DNA of 64,000 bases from Breviolum minutum Mf 1.05b.01. Lineage: Eukaryota; Sar; Dinophyceae; Suessiales; Symbiodiniaceae. The position numbers and the translations under genes are program-made. The stretch lies in the NCBI GenBank assembly GCA_000507305.1, contig DF239646.1, forward strand, positions 108,796 to 172,795. The letters are read 5' to 3'. How positions within the stretch are numbered: the first letter of the stretch is position 1; every line of letters begins with the position of its first letter. Shown piece after piece: positions 1-12,432 of this stretch. The notes beneath the pieces were generated by a model. It saw only the letters and a list, made by a program, of their open reading frames with translations. It was not told where the DNA came from and did not search any database.

Positions 1-166
1 GTAGGGGTACATCCAACTATCCCCTGAGCTTGGGTTTGATTTTTACATCCTTACTGGAAGGATCATCCTATGGCTTGTATGTGGTTAAAAACCAATGGTT
101 TTCGTCCCCTACCCTTAAGCTTAGTCTACATGCATAAATGGTGGAAGTAACTCCCTTAACTAACCA

Positions 167-284
167 CAAGGTGGGCCCCTACCAGTTATAAATGGGGTTG
201 TAACCACTATAAATGGCCGAAATGGGTGACTGGGGTTATTTCATCCTGGACCCTACTTAGTAGTGGTTTTTGGGCCCACCTTGT
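167..284. mobile_element. Family D inverted-repeat element
   Basis: CAAGGTGGGCCCCTACCAGT, TATAAATGGGGTTGTAACC, AAATGGCCGAAATGGGTGAC and GGGCCCACCTTG. The ends are inverted repeats. Diverged relatives lie near 6395-6545, 12461-12570, 20862-21010, 23126-23240 and 47545-47800. Confidence 0.8.
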
Positions 285-1515
285 AACCGGTAACTATGTT
301 GTGTTTTTTTGAGGTCGAATCCTACCAGTTGACACTTCAGGTGCTGCAACGACGTTCCGACCTCCATGCCGTTCGTGCGATGGCACCGGGGAGGGGGAGT
401 GATCGGGAATCGTCCGGGGTGCAACGTCACGCCGGTCTATACTCATAGGATCCATGTATGGCATACACTCCCTCAAACAAATAGCTCGCCCCTGAAAATG
501 AACTATCCAGAAAAAAACTTTGAATATGGTTTATATAACTTGCATATTGTTTGATTTTTATGATACATACATGTAGGGAAAAAGCCTTCCAGAAACTAAC
601 ATATCCCCCGAAAATCGGCTTTCCCAAAAAAATAGTAATCTTCCAATGTAAGGTATATTTCCCTACATCTATGTACCCTAAAAATCAAAAAACATGCAGG
701 TTATAATGGACCATATGCAGTGTTGGGGATAGGATCAATGTGTGGTAGATTTCCCTACATTGATGTACCATTCAAAAAAGTCACTAAATATATTGATCCT
801 ATATGGTGCAAACTTTTGAGAGGAACAACGAATGGCTGTCCTGATGTTGTTCAAGCCAGGGTGATTGGATATGATGTGGTATCAGACCCTAGGGATCCAA
901 CCACCTTCTGAGAATGGTACACCCCAATCATCAGCTGACAAGGTGATTGGATTTCTAGGGAAAGGAAAGTGCCAAGGTGGAATAGCATAGACAATTCCCA
1001 AACTTCAGGGGTTTTCTAAACCCCTTTTTAACCAATTCATCAGTTCATAATACGAAGCCCTATGACACATGAGATGTTCTCCCAACTGGTGCAGGATATG
1101 GTGCGCGCTTACACTCCGGTCCACCACTATCAGGCTTACACTCCGGTAGACATGGCTGGCTGGGAAATGCGGGGAGATAGGTTTTTGAGAGCATGATACA
1201 GAGGCAGGAGTGATCGGGAATCGTCTCCGGGGCGCAACTTCACGCAGGACCACTTAGATGTACATTCCTGTCAAATAAGATAGGACAGACGTTTGGGTAC
1301 ATGGGACGGAAAAAATCATATTTATACATACATATCTAGAGAAATTGAAATGTACCTATAAGATGTACAGTTACATCACTCACTGTATATCACCATACAT
1401 ATAGGAAATGTGACAAACATGTAGTGCTTGCATTTTGCATCATTCTCAAGTCAGCAACAGGGATCCAAAAGGTAAAGTTGTTCCAAGCCACTTGTCAAGG
1501 TGTACAGTTTCAATT

Positions 1516-1680
1516 CCCTTAAGTCCAGGGACAATTGGGTGTACCCCTAACAGTGTGCCCATGGTATTTCTTGTGTTCTCTAGGGAATCTTGGGGATTAT
1601 AACTCATAAATACCCACTATATCCGTCTTTTATAAGGATTTCCCATAGGGGTACGTTGGTAGGGGTACATCCAACTATTT
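1516..1680. repeat. Family H dispersed repeat
   Basis: CAATTGGGTGTACCCCTAAC, CCCACTATATCCGTC, GGTAGGGGTACATCCAACTA. A close relative lies at 12282-12432, and the first 30 bases of the window are the 3' end of another copy. In the copies at 1 and 12282 a family-D element follows within 200 bp. Confidence 0.8.
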
Positions 1681-1709
1681 TTCGGCTATTTAATCTTCAG
1701 GGGTGTAAG

Positions 1710-1857
1710 GGTCATTTCTGTAATGACACCTGCCATTCCTGCCATTGTTGCTACGCCTTTGGAAATTCTGAGGCCGTCGAAGCCCCCGCCATCCTACAAG
1801 CGGGGGACCCGCGGCTTCCTTCCCACCGGGAAGTTCCGGGATTGGATCAAAAAAATG
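1710..1857 (+). CDS. Candidate exon, gene unidentified
   Basis: It lies between GTAAG|G and the donor AAAAATG|GTAACC, 148 nt, phase 2 to 0. The product is Pro- and basic-rich: VISVMTPAIPAIVATP, LEILRPSKPPPSYKRG, GKFRDWIKKM. GC content is higher than the flanks. The flanking (GTT)n tract starts just after the donor, inside the presumed intron. Confidence 0.45.
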
Positions 1858-1869
1858 GTAACCCCCATT

Positions 1870-1873
1870 TTCG

Positions 1874-1908
<35 letters not shown>

Positions 1909-1911
1909 GGA
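1870..1911 (+). repeat. (GTT)n microsatellite
   Basis: About thirteen GTT units just after a candidate donor at 1858. They create meaningless poly-Val or poly-Cys frames. Confidence 0.97.
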
Positions 1912-2609
1912 ATTATGCTTTTTTTTCGTTTGGGGATATCTTGTGTTTTTTTTAATTGTGGGTAGCTCAATGTGAGGATTTTGACTAGAAAAGTGTGTTG
2001 TGCGCTCTCTTAGGAGGACTTGTAAGGGTGGAGAGCAGTCAAAATGTCAAATCCTCTGCTTTCATGAGACATAGTTTCCCCGTGCATTTTGGGTATCCCA
2101 TGTATAGGTTCCTTGTCATGTTTATCTATTACACCTTATGACCTAATATATCAGTAATATCTTTTTGGTCGGCAGTTTTCCATGTCGGGTCGCTGTTCTG
2201 TTTCCCATTAGCTCAGGCCGCTGCTCTCGGGTCTGGGATTTTCAATGGGTTGGGAAAAAGAAGATCTTTGCATAAAAAAGATGAAACAGCTCCTCTTTTT
2301 GTTTTTTTGATGTTTCATTTTTCTTTAGTTGTGGTTGTTGGTTGTTGGTTGTTTGTCGTATGTTGTTTTTTTGTTGTTGTCGCCCGTTTTTTGGTTAACA
2401 AAAACAGTTGAGGAACTTGGGACCTAGGAAACTGATTTCAACAGCACCCATTTTGATCCATTTGGAACTTGCATGTCCAGATGTAAAGAAGCAAGAAAAG
2501 GGTGACATCATTCGTCAATTCGGGAGGACAAGTTCTTTAACCATGCAAGCAGTTTTCAATGCTCCAAGCGGCACTCTGCCCTTATTTCCGGGGTTTCTGA
2601 GCCCGTGTT

Positions 2610-2639
2610 CCGTGCCCAACCCCGCGGGGTTGGGCACGG
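2610..2639. repeat. Perfect 30-bp GC-rich palindrome
   Basis: CCGTGCCCAACCCCG and its exact reverse complement meet with no spacer. It could extrude a cruciform or mark a palindromic mobile element. No gene overlaps it convincingly. Confidence 0.95.
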
Positions 2640-2749
2640 GCATTGGTGAGGCGGGGCATGGCGACTGTCCCCATTTTGTCTCTGTCTTGTCTCGGTGAGG
2701 TTTGGTCGTGTCTCGGTCTTGTCTTTGTTTTTTTTTGGTGATCATATAA

Positions 2750-3058
2750 ATTTACAGTCAGAAGGAACGCAAGACGCATTTTACGAAAAAAACACAAGGA
2801 ATCTGGGGGGGTTAGAGCGCGCATTTTTCACGGAAAAACACAGGAGTCGGCCGGGGTGGGTCATCCGCAGCCTTTAAATTTACAGTCAATATGAAGCGAA
2901 GCCCAGGCGCATTTTACATCAGAAAACACAGCGATTTCTCCGCCGTCGGCGGGACGGGCACGCACATGTCACGTAAATTTGCAGTCGAAATGAAGGCCAG
3001 GCGCATTTTACATGAGAAAACACAGCGATTTCTTCGCGGTCGTTTGCGCACGGAGGAG
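2750..3058 (+). repeat. Degenerate direct repeats around AAATTTACAGTC
   Basis: Three copies of a roughly 95-130 bp unit run AAATTTACAGTC...GGCGCATTTTACAT...AAAACACAGCGATTTC. The last two are close to each other; the first is diverged. They sit directly before the 47-bp minisatellite. Confidence 0.75.
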
Positions 3059-3087
3059 GGGGTGTATAAATTACCAAGGAACAGCGA

Positions 3088-3310
3088 TGGGGCTGATGAC
3101 GTTCCTTTCGCGTGAACACATCTTTGATGCTACGGAGATGATGACGTTCCTAGCACATGAACGCATCTTTGATGCTACGGATAACTGGGGTGGTTTGGGG
3201 TGGGGTGGGGTGGGGCTGATGACGTTCCTTGCACATGAACACATCTTTGATGCTGCGGAGATGTTGACGTTCCTAGCACATGAACACATCTCTTTGATGC
3301 TACGGAGAAC
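3088..3310 (+). repeat. Minisatellite, about 47-bp unit, four copies
   Basis: GATGACGTTCCT / GCACATGAACACATC / TTTGATGCTACGGA recurs four times in two pairs separated by a G-rich spacer (3187-3214). The repeat keeps a frame open (TFLAHEHIFDATEM), but this is probably incidental. One undetermined base lies at 3316. Confidence 0.9.
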
Positions 3311-4569
3311 TGGGGNAATGTCAGCCATCCTGGTGGTGATGAGTGATGAGCCAGCAGTTGCGACTCGCATCCAGAGGTAAAGACATGTTTGTTCTTGTGG
3401 TGGAGACAACTTTTTTGAATTTACTTGGTGATTGTGTATATAAAAGCTATATGACAATATGGCATTTTTGTATGAAGCAATATGATATTTAGATATGGAA
3501 TGCCACTGTTTGAACCTTAAAACCAAATTGCAACACAAAAATATGATTCCGCTGAGTATCTAAATGTTTCTATCTACTTCCCAGGAATATTGGCAAATGA
3601 AGGTAATGTCATCCTGGTGGTCACTATTGCTGGGAAAGGGGGACACGCCCAATGGATTATATGGGTTAGTTTTTCAATTACATATACAATAAATATAACA
3701 TATATCATTTTTAATTATAAATGTATTTATATATATATATATATACATATCCTAGACGCTCAATCTATGGACTATTTACGAAGATGTAATTAAAATCAAC
3801 GAAATGTAGGTGAATAGACTATACATTGAGAGTTTGGGTATAAGATATATTTATCTATTATAGTCATAGTTAGGGAGCAAGAAAACAAGAAAGCTGAGCT
3901 ACCATGAGCCCTTCATTCTTTGCTGGAAACTCATGAACCTAGAGAGGAGAAGATTCAGGATGTGGAAATCAGTCTTTTTCAGGTTCTCAGCCAAGAACAT
4001 TCCCGAAAAACTACGTAAGCTTTTGCAAAAAACAAGTCTATATAGATTATTCCAGTGGATTTATGCTTCGGTTCAACGAAAAGTTTTTGGTGGGTATTTT
4101 CTAGGTTGGCATTGAAAACTTAGGGCTTGCTTGATGGCAGGTGTTTTTTCCTTGGTGGGTTTAGCATCACACTTCTATACTGTGATTTCTCCCACACCCA
4201 GGATGCAATCCTCAAAAATAGAGGATTCATGTATGTTTTTTGGATGTTCTTATCTTCAAATAAGTCAACTTAGTGGTGATGAACCAGCATCCCAGGGGGA
4301 GGACTCGCATCCCTGGTAAAAACCTCACTGCCTGAAAGGGGCAGCAGGAGGCCGGAGGAAACCAAAGAGGCAACGATGACCTAATATATTTGAGCAGTGA
4401 TCATTTCACCCCGGTTGGTTGGGTTATAACGGGGGACTAAACTAAAACCCATGCAGTTGATATAGGGATTATTTCGTAAGCCGTTATAAAGATCCTTTTA
4501 AACCAACAAGTATTTCATGGAATGTCAGGGTTTTGTTTCCCATTTTCTCATCATCACCATAAAGCTGAG

Positions 4570-4657
4570 GAACACGGGAACAGATGCAGCTATGGAATCT
4601 CTATATGCATCCATGTGTCCAATGAAGCACGGCGAAACGGCGGCGAAAAGGACTAAG
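4570..4657 (+). CDS. Candidate exon ending at a family-B element
   Basis: AAGCTGAG|G opens 88 nt reading NTGTDAAMESLYASM and then CPMKHGETAAKRTK, phase 2 to 0, up to the donor ACTAAG|GTGAGG. The donor is also the first base of a family-B repeat (4658-4782), so the repeat itself supplies the 5' splice site. The product is not recognised. Confidence 0.45.
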
Positions 4658-4782
4658 GTGAGGTGGTTTTAGGTTCATGTTTTGGAAATGTTTAGCCCGA
4701 TGGTTTGGTTTTCATTGAAAGTGACATGATCCAATTTGACGAGCAGATTTGTTCAAAAAGGTTGGGAAAACCCACCAACTAG
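4658..4782 (+). mobile_element. Family B element (GT...AG), starts at a candidate donor
   Basis: Starts GTGAGGTGGTTTTAGGTT, contains GATCCAATTTGACGAGC and ends CCCACCAACTAG. It abuts the candidate exon 4570-4657. Confidence 0.7.
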
Positions 4783-5242
4783 AGGTGCTTTCTTTGATTT
4801 TTGATTTAAGGGACGGTTTAGATGGCAATTGCCCATATCAAGCAAGCTTGTCCCAAATGGAGTTTGGATAGCATTTTCGAAAAGAACAGTATTGTTCCAG
4901 AAACTCTATCGCAGGCAAGTTTCTAAAACTGTATACACAAAATATCAGTGTTTGAAAGGAAGAACCTTTGCCAAAAGTGCCAAAGTATATGTCATTTCCT
5001 TCAGGCTGTAAACCCCCCAAAAAAAAATCGACCATAAATGTAGGTAAAATATATCGTTCGTCCCATGGATCCTATGAGAAACACATGGGCCCAACCTATG
5101 GTTTAGCCGTTTTGCCATAAGGATCACTTCAATGCAGTGCGTCACTTCCAGCTCGGCTACTTGGTGACAAAGTTTTGGGAGGCAATTGTGACCGTGTCCC
5201 GTTGATTTCAAGGTCATCTTAGGTGCGTCAACCAACAACTGG

Positions 5243-5338
5243 GTGGTGGTTTCAAAAATTTTTTATTTTCACCCCTATTTGGGGAAGGTTTTCCCATTTT
5301 GACTCATATTTTTCAAAGGGGTTGAAACCACCAACTAG
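5243..5338 (+). mobile_element. Family B element
   Basis: GTGGTGGTTTCAAAAA...TTGAAACCACCAACTAG, with internal CACCCCTATTTGGGGAAG and CCATTTTGACTCATA. The terminal arms GTGGTTTCAA/TTGAAACCAC are inverted repeats. Confidence 0.85.
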
Positions 5339-8300
5339 AACAAACATGAAGAAATTGTTTCAGCATTTTTTGTTGCATGTGTTTTTTTCTGGGAGGGGGC
5401 AAGCGGATGGATGGAAGGTGATGTAAGGACTGGATTCGATGTCATTTGACATCTCATCTCCAGTTTGGGGCAAAGATTCAGCCTCCAACCCTCCCTATAT
5501 ATATATATATTTATATTTATATATATATATATATTTATGTGTGTGTGTTTTTTGTTTTTTTGGCGACTAATTTTTAATGCTTCTACCATAGTAAATCACC
5601 ATTTTGCACCACCATTTGGGGAATATGTTTTTATATTTTCCAACCACCAAACAAGCAAATCTAAGTCTATGAGTTTATTCTTTAAGGTCTCGTGATGGTT
5701 TAGTAAGAGAAACCATTGACTCCAAAAACGGCCTGAAGACATTGGGGCCAAGTTTGCTCAGAATTTCATGTTGACTTCACTGGTGTGTTTTTTTTTGACC
5801 TGGGAAAATGCAGCTGGTTTGGTTCGTACAATGATATTTGACGGCTGGTTGCAGATTGATGTTGTTGGTCCTTTACTCGCTATTCTTTTTTGATCCAAGG
5901 ATGTCCATGGATATCCTGATATCCTTTATTCATTCTTAAGCTTAAAGTTTAAATTATGGGTGTTTTTTGTGAAAACATGTTGACAAACAAACATGCATTG
6001 ATTATTTGATCTACCAAAACTATATTGATACACCCAGATTGTTTTTTTGTATTAATGAAGCTTTGTATCAGTGGTTCTGATGGTGTGCGCATTCATTCTT
6101 TTAGTTTCCTATCCTGCTTTGCGTGGTTGTTTGGGTTCAAAAAAAGAGGTAATGAACTAATGAACAGTAATTAGCCAGGTCTCCCAGTTATACGATCAGA
6201 GGCTCTTTTTAAAGATCACTAGATGAAACCAACTAGGATTTCATGGAATGTAACGTGTTTTTTCTTTCACCGCTCACCTGCGTTCGGAACTAGGGGTACA
6301 CCTAGATCATCCTGGATGACGTTAACCAACCAGATTTGACACTTCTGACCCTGCGAATTTTGAATGTTGGCCAAGGAGTGTTCCAGTATCATACAAGGAC
6401 AAACACCCGGGCCGATCGTTATAAATGGAATTGTGAGCCCCTACAAATGGCCGAAAACAAATGGGTAACTGGGGTTAGAACCCCTATATTGTAAGCAAAG
6501 TTCGGGGCCCTTACTCATAATTGCTGGGGGCCCACTTTGACCCAAACGGTGTTTTTTTTGCTGCTTGGAAAAAGTGGAAAGGGACAAGGTGAGACTACCT
6601 AGGATGTTTGAAGAAAGCTTGAGGTTTATACAGAAGAGAATCTACGTCCCTTGACTGGTTTCAGTTGATTGGTTTTTAACGGTGAAGCAAAATAGAAGGG
6701 GAAACCTCAGTTTTGCCACTCTGGAAGGGAGCTGGTTTCAAGATGGAGGGAAAGGCGCCAACTTGTTGGAACCCTGCCAAGCAGGCCAATGTTTTTCCAA
6801 AATTTTAGGGCATTAAACGGGCCTTTATATGATTTTAGCAGGAAAAAATGGAGTTTGAACTTAGATATTTTGGTCATACATGTTTGCGTGTGTTTTTTTC
6901 TTATCATGACATGTTTTTTTTTGGGGCCGGGCAAGCTCATGTCACCAGCGCTCATCTCCATGAGATTTTGCGGTGGGTCCAAAAGCAGCTTGGCCAGGAC
7001 AAAGTGGGCCAGCGATCACCAACTTTACAAATATGGAAGGTCAATGTATTCAGGAGCACGAAACGAGAAACGAACCGAGCCGTTTGTTATGTTCAAGAAA
7101 TTGATCCGTCCTTTATTCAAAGGTATGTACAAATTTGCTTGTAAAAAACATTCGAACGTTGAAGAAAAAAGTCTTTTAACAACCACAACAATTGTTGAAG
7201 GAAATGATGATTTCTGCTTGAAACGTTGGAGAGGTCACAGTGTTGATTCAAGTTTCTTTTTTGGGGTAAAAGGGATGTTTTTCCCTCCAGCCCCGAGTGT
7301 CGTGAGGAAGGGTATTCCACCGGAAAAGGACGCTTGGACCTGCAAGAGGGGGGTTTGCCAACAAGTTGGGATCACCTATACCCCCTTAGTATTTGGACAA
7401 GTTTTGTTGGGCCAGTATGGGACCTTAGAATGCTATAGAATCCTCGAATCCTAGCTCTTTTTTGGAGTTTTCTCATCAAATCAGTAGCCTAAGTTCCCAC
7501 AACACTATTGACAAGATCTTGCAATCCTGCATTGCCCGATGAATTAACATACTTGTGATTTACATATCAGTTTTCATTTCGGAGTTTGAGTGGTGCATCA
7601 TGTTTACCTACAATATCCTACAATCATGCGAATTGATGCCCCACTGCCCCACTCCTTTGAAATACTTCCATAGTAATGCATGTAATGCTCTAGTAAGGGA
7701 TAATGGTTGCTAATACTCCCCGGTGCTATACGTATGGTCAATCCTATGACGACCACTGGATGTAATGGTAGTTTTCCAAAAATAACCACGAGTTGTGCTT
7801 ATTATAGTTGCAGTTTACTAAGTATGATATATCAAATGTACGTTCACCCGCAGTATGATTCTATCACTCTAAATTGGGCGTATCCGCAAACCTTATCATG
7901 GCAGTCAAACTTAGAAGTGGTTATCCCATAGGATCCATTTGTGTGGTAATACTACTTACCAAATATTTGAAGACATTTATGTATTATATATAGCTATACT
8001 ATTATAATTATTCAATTTAATTTGTATGTTTAAATCATATACGCCAAAAACAATCAACCAAAAAAGCTGGTAAATATACACATCCACAGATCTTCTGGTT
8101 TTTCCTTGTGTTTTTAGGACATCTTGAGACCACTGGAAACATGACTTTTGACTTGACCAAAAATGCTCCGTGCGAAAGGTACGGCAGGTGCAATACCCCA
8201 AAGCCGACCGCTGCCGCTGTGGTTTCTGTTTGCGTTTTATTTGTGCCTTCCAAAGTGAAGCACAAAATGAAATCTGAAATATATGGCTGTTTCCCAAAAT

Positions 8301-9925
8301 AGGGGTACCCCTAAATCATCCATTTTAACAGGGTTTTCCATTAGAAACTTTTTTTTTGGGGGGGTACCACTATTTTTGGAAACACCCATATCCAAATGTC
8401 ATGTGAATTCTGGTGGTTATTACAAAAGTGCGCTGGGTGCAAGCCCCCCCGCTTCCCAGTTGATAGTTTCCACCAGGATGGCATTGCATGTTTGAGCAGT
8501 GGATTCCTATATATGAACCTTATTTGCCACTATTATTGGGAAGGGGGACAGGGCGGTCTTGATAGGAAAATGAGCGGCTGATCAACCAACCCCCCCAACG
8601 TACCAGTCATAAATAAGGGGTATAAGAAGGCCTTATTTAGGGAACCAATGGTTAACAAGCCCTTAATAGAGCCATATTTCTTGGTGAAGGGTTAGTTAGC
8701 GGGGGACTGGTTTGACCAGTCATGATCCTGCCGAAACATCCCTTTTGGATGGTGATAACGACCATCCCTCGAAGGGCAAAGATCATCCCTTCGAGTCTAA
8801 GGGTAACCCTCGACCCAAAAGAGCATTCTTCACCATTCAGTGGAATCAAGTCTCCGCGCGTTCAGGGAATTGACATTTAGATACTAACAAGAATTGTGGT
8901 TTGGAAAAGAGATGCTTCAAATAACACTGCTGTGTTTGTTTTGTTGATTTGCATCAACCAATAAGTTTCTAGACGTTATTGTTGAGACAAGACGCCTTCC
9001 TTTTTCTTCTGCGAGCATCCAAAAAAGACAAGAACGTGGCGAAGGAAGGTCATGTCGCCATTGGAGCTGTGCAAATTATAGCGATCTTAGCTGAGGTAAC
9101 CGATCATTTTTATTTGCATGCAAAATGTACCAATATCAGGTGTTCACATGGAACAGGTTATAAATCTCTGTGTATACCAAGTGATATGAGCACACAGGAA
9201 TTGAGCTCAACTTCGTGCAATTGGAGAAGTTGATGTTGGATCATTTCCCCATCCTAGAGTTTTTCGGAAGTTGATACTGATACCCTCCCTTACTTCGTCG
9301 TTCGCCCCTGAAACTATAACCGTATTCTCAAAAAATGAGCCTTCCCAAAAAGGAACGTTAGTCTCCCAACTGCCACTTTTCTGGTATGAACTGCTAGTTT
9401 TAGGGAGTTTATTCTTGTTATTGTGGTCAAACCTATCCAAGCGGTTCTCTTTTTTCATGGTGGAATCCTGGTACACATGTTTGAAACGTGATGATTTAAA
9501 GATGGTCTTTGCTGGAGCTTTCGCATATCCTGCATCTAGAATCGGGATATGTTTCGCCTTTTTTACCCGAATCAGCCGAATCGCCACAGTGTTACTGGCT
9601 TGCCAACTCATGTCCAAAATAGACTGATTCTTTTGGAGGTGACTATGCAGGCTTGAATTGACATCTTAAGTGGAAAGTTGATGGAAAAATGTTCGCCTTT
9701 TTTTGTTTCTTGATGTTGGACGAATTGATATTGAATATATAGATATGTAACTATGTATATTTTGATATGCCTTTTGAATAGCCATATTTAAAAGGAGTTA
9801 CATAACGTTTTTACAGTGCCTATCATGTTTGGGAATTATCCATCATTCAATAGTCGTACCAATGGCACAGAGGACGCAACCAAATACGGATAAACTGTAC
9901 ATACCAAACAAGGGTTTCTTTTCAG
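5339..9925. other. Non-coding or weakly coding DNA
   Basis: Contains AT tracts, diverged family-D DNA (6395-6545) and a family-E element (8283-8391). Weak exon-like patches lie near 6930-7125 (GQAHVTSAHLHEILRW) and 8971-9091. In the second, three frames are open (for example RQDAFLFLLRASKKDK), so I do not call it. Confidence 0.5.
8283..8391. mobile_element. Family E inverted-repeat element
   Basis: TGTTTCCCAAAATAGGGGTA ... GGTACCACTATTTTTGGAAA, CACCCA; ends are inverted repeats, core CCATTTTAACAGGGTTTTCC. Confidence 0.85.
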
Positions 9926-10018
9926 AGCTTTTCCGTCAGCTGCCGTTGCCCGATCCTATGAAGCTACTTATACAAGCTCTTGTTGTAGCTTGTCTTGATG
10001 GATTTGTGTTGGGGACAG
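9926..10018 (+). CDS. Candidate exon, hydrophobic helix, gene unidentified
   Basis: CTTTTCAG and ACAG|GTTGG bracket 93 nt that are open in only one frame. It encodes LFRQLPLPDPMKLLIQ and then ALVVACLDGFVLGT, which could form one membrane helix. Family unknown. Confidence 0.45.
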
Positions 10019-11076
10019 GTTGGTTGACTACCACCCCACACACAGGATGCAATCGTCACCACCAGGATTATGAACCAATTTTAGGATCTGGAATTTTAAG
10101 CTGAACATTTGTGACTGGCATCCTGGGCTGGGGGGGGGTAGACTCGTAGGGATACAAGGAGTCACCCCTTGTAGGGATGACTTTCCACATGTTTGAGCCA
10201 ACCAGGGATCCCATGCCAAACCTTCAATTTGCCCACAGTTTTTTTTGCATCCCAACGGTTGGGATTTTTTTTTACCTTTCGGGATCCCCTCCCAAAAAGG
10301 GTCCCCAGCAAAATTTTGCCCCTGGAAAAATTGGAGATGGATGTTGCTTACAGGACGATGGGTCCATATGGGTCCTGGTCCCTTATGAAATGGTCCCTTA
10401 AAAAAGGGGCTTTCAGGGAGGTACATTTTTTGGGGGGGGGTCGGTAGGCAACAACGAAAACGGAGCCAAGCGATGGGAGAACAGCATTCTTCACTGTACC
10501 TTGATGGAGCTCATAATTTATCTCATGATTATTTTATGATGGATTTAAACCAAACAAATTCTGGGAATGTGTCCAAGTTTCCCCTCTACATCCCTCTACC
10601 AAAAACTGGTCTCCCCATCGGTTTAAAGGTTTTCATGGGTATTTATGCTGGGTTTGAATCATCAATAAATACATTGTAAAGACTATAGACTTTAGTGTCT
10701 CTGAAAGAGCTTTTGGGTTTCTGCCAGATTTAAAACCTAAAAAGGATCCATGTATAGTAGATTTTTGTGCCTACGTTTGCCAGAAAAAAATCAAGCCAAT
10801 CTATAGGCAAATATATTACCATGTATCATTCTATACCTAGAACCTCGGGGTGCCAAATGGATGGTAACGTGGGGGGTTGCCCTTTAGGGTCCCAGGTTCA
10901 AACACCATTCTTTGGGTGCTGATGCATTTTGTATATACAGTATATACATTTACATTTATGTTCATATATTTATGTAACTATATGTGTTGAACATGTCAAA
11001 ACAGTGTCGTCCATATGTCTATTTTCACATGGCTCTCAAGCATTGTGGTAGTTCACCCATTGATGCCATCGCCCAG

Positions 11077-11160
11077 GTTTCAGCAGTTGCTGAGACGTCA
11101 AAACTTTTGGAACTGCTTAGTGACCTTCAAAGTGGAGGCACGGTGCGACGCTTGCAAAAT
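11077..11160 (+). CDS. Candidate exon with Cys pair, gene unidentified
   Basis: GCCCAG|G to AAAAT|GTATCT, 84 nt, phase 2 to 2. The reading is FQQLLRRQNFWNCLV followed by TFKVEARCDACK. A second frame is also open (AVAETSKLLELL), so the frame is not certain. I do not recognise the family. Confidence 0.4.
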
Positions 11161-11368
11161 GTATCTTGCCTTCCATTAAAGGAAACCATTTGGGATCTGT
11201 TTACCCTCCCGCAAACCAACAAATCCCATCATATCCCCTACAAAGAGGCACTTTTGAAGATGATTTTTTCCTTTTCCTTAGAACATGGGGCTATTCCAGT
11301 TCAGCTATGCTAGTTTACCAACAGGGTGGGCTGTTTGCCTGCTTGGCTGCTTGGCTCAATATCTTGAG

Positions 11369-11500
11369 GCCACCTTGGCACCATTGACATCTGCATGCAC
11401 CACGGTGTGTCCAAGCATGCAAGGAGCCTATGATGATATCGAGCCATGGCTTTGTACAATGAGAAAACACGGCTGGTGGGGCAGTTTCTTTGAGAATAAG
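11369..11500 (+). CDS. Candidate exon, Trp/Cys-containing, gene unidentified
   Basis: ATCTTGAG|G to GAATAAG|GTATGA, 132 nt, phase 0 to 0. It reads ATLAPLTSACTTVCPSM, then AYDDIEPWLCTMRKHG and WWGSFFENK. The composition (Trp, Cys, acidic cluster) looks coding; the family is unknown. Confidence 0.5.
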
Positions 11501-11598
11501 GTATGATAATTTTTCATGGTAAACTAGGGAAGGTGCTAAATATGTGGTAAACTACTAGTGGTGGTCCTACGTACTAAAGTTGCTTTAAACTACTAGAG

Positions 11599-11689
11599 GT
11601 GGTGGTTTCAATTTGTTTTCCCGGAACTTTGGGGGAGATTTTCGTTTTTGAAGAACTAGTTTTTAAAGGGGTTGAACCCACCAACTAAG
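11599..11689 (+). mobile_element. Family B element, diverged
   Basis: GTGGTGGTTTCAAT...TTGAACCCACCAACTAAG, with a degenerate core. Confidence 0.7.
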
Positions 11690-12281
11690 CACATGAAGCA
11701 AATTGAGCAACCAGCTTGGAGTTAGATAAGAATTGGCCAGCTACTGGGATTCTAGGAGTGTTGATCTCACGCAGGCAAGAGAAAATCACCAGAAACATTT
11801 GGGGGCTGAAAATGTTGAATGAGAGAAAATACACGGTCACCTGGAGTATATATTATTCAAGGTAGTGAAATAGAACTCACCTAGTCTGTTGGTGTCAATT
11901 TCGGGAGGCACAAGAGGCACTTCACATGACCAAAAAAGAAGCCTCACTACCTTCTCAGCGTATTTTTGTTGGCAAGAGGACGAAGAAGATGAGGGATCAT
12001 CAAATTGCCCAAACATTGGGTGGGGGAGGATGAGGTACTTTGCCGGAACCATCGTAAGCATTAGCCAGAAATCTAATTACCATAGAAATCAACCAAATGT
12101 TGGTAAATATACCATACCTTGGGTGTTTGGGTGTTTATATGTATATATTGACCCTGGTGGTTTTGATTCAACTTCAACAGCAGCTGCATCTCAGGTAGCT
12201 GCAACTTCACGGGCAGCTACAGAACAACTGGATGTGACCTGGCCTTTGGCATGAAAATTGTGGGATTTTTGAGGGTTCTTT

Positions 12282-12432
12282 GATCAAGGGACAAATGGGT
12301 GTATACCCCTAACAGTGCACCCATGGTACTGGTATTTATTGTGTTTTTTAGGGATTCTTGGGGAAATACCCACTATATAGGGCGTATATAGGAATTTCCC
12401 GTTGGTAGGGGTACGTCCAAGTATCCTCTGAA
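12282..12432. repeat. Family H dispersed repeat
   Basis: GACAAATGGGTGTATACCCC, CAGTGCACCCATGGTA, GGTAGGGGTACGTCCAAG; about 80 percent similar by eye to 1516-1680. Confidence 0.8.

Larger units (their letters stand above)
1..1709. other. Non-coding, repeat-bearing
   Basis: Holds the end of a family-H copy (1-30), a family-D element (167-284), a degenerate family-A copy (467-640) and a full family-H copy (1516-1680). The short open frames here coincide with those repeats. No exon with convincing splice sites seen. Confidence 0.6.

Noticed and set aside
1590..1965. Open frames with poly-Cys or poly-Val runs
   Set aside because: They are created by reading through the (GTT)n microsatellite; only the part before 1858 is plausible as an exon.
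3012..3538. Long open frames on both strands over the 47-bp repeat
   Set aside because: The unit structure keeps several frames open on both strands; no splice sites or conserved domain support a gene.
6789..7454. 221-codon open frame
   Set aside because: The composition (Phe/Lys runs from A- and T-rich DNA) and lack of motifs argue against a real protein; a small exon inside it near 6930-7010 in another frame is possible.
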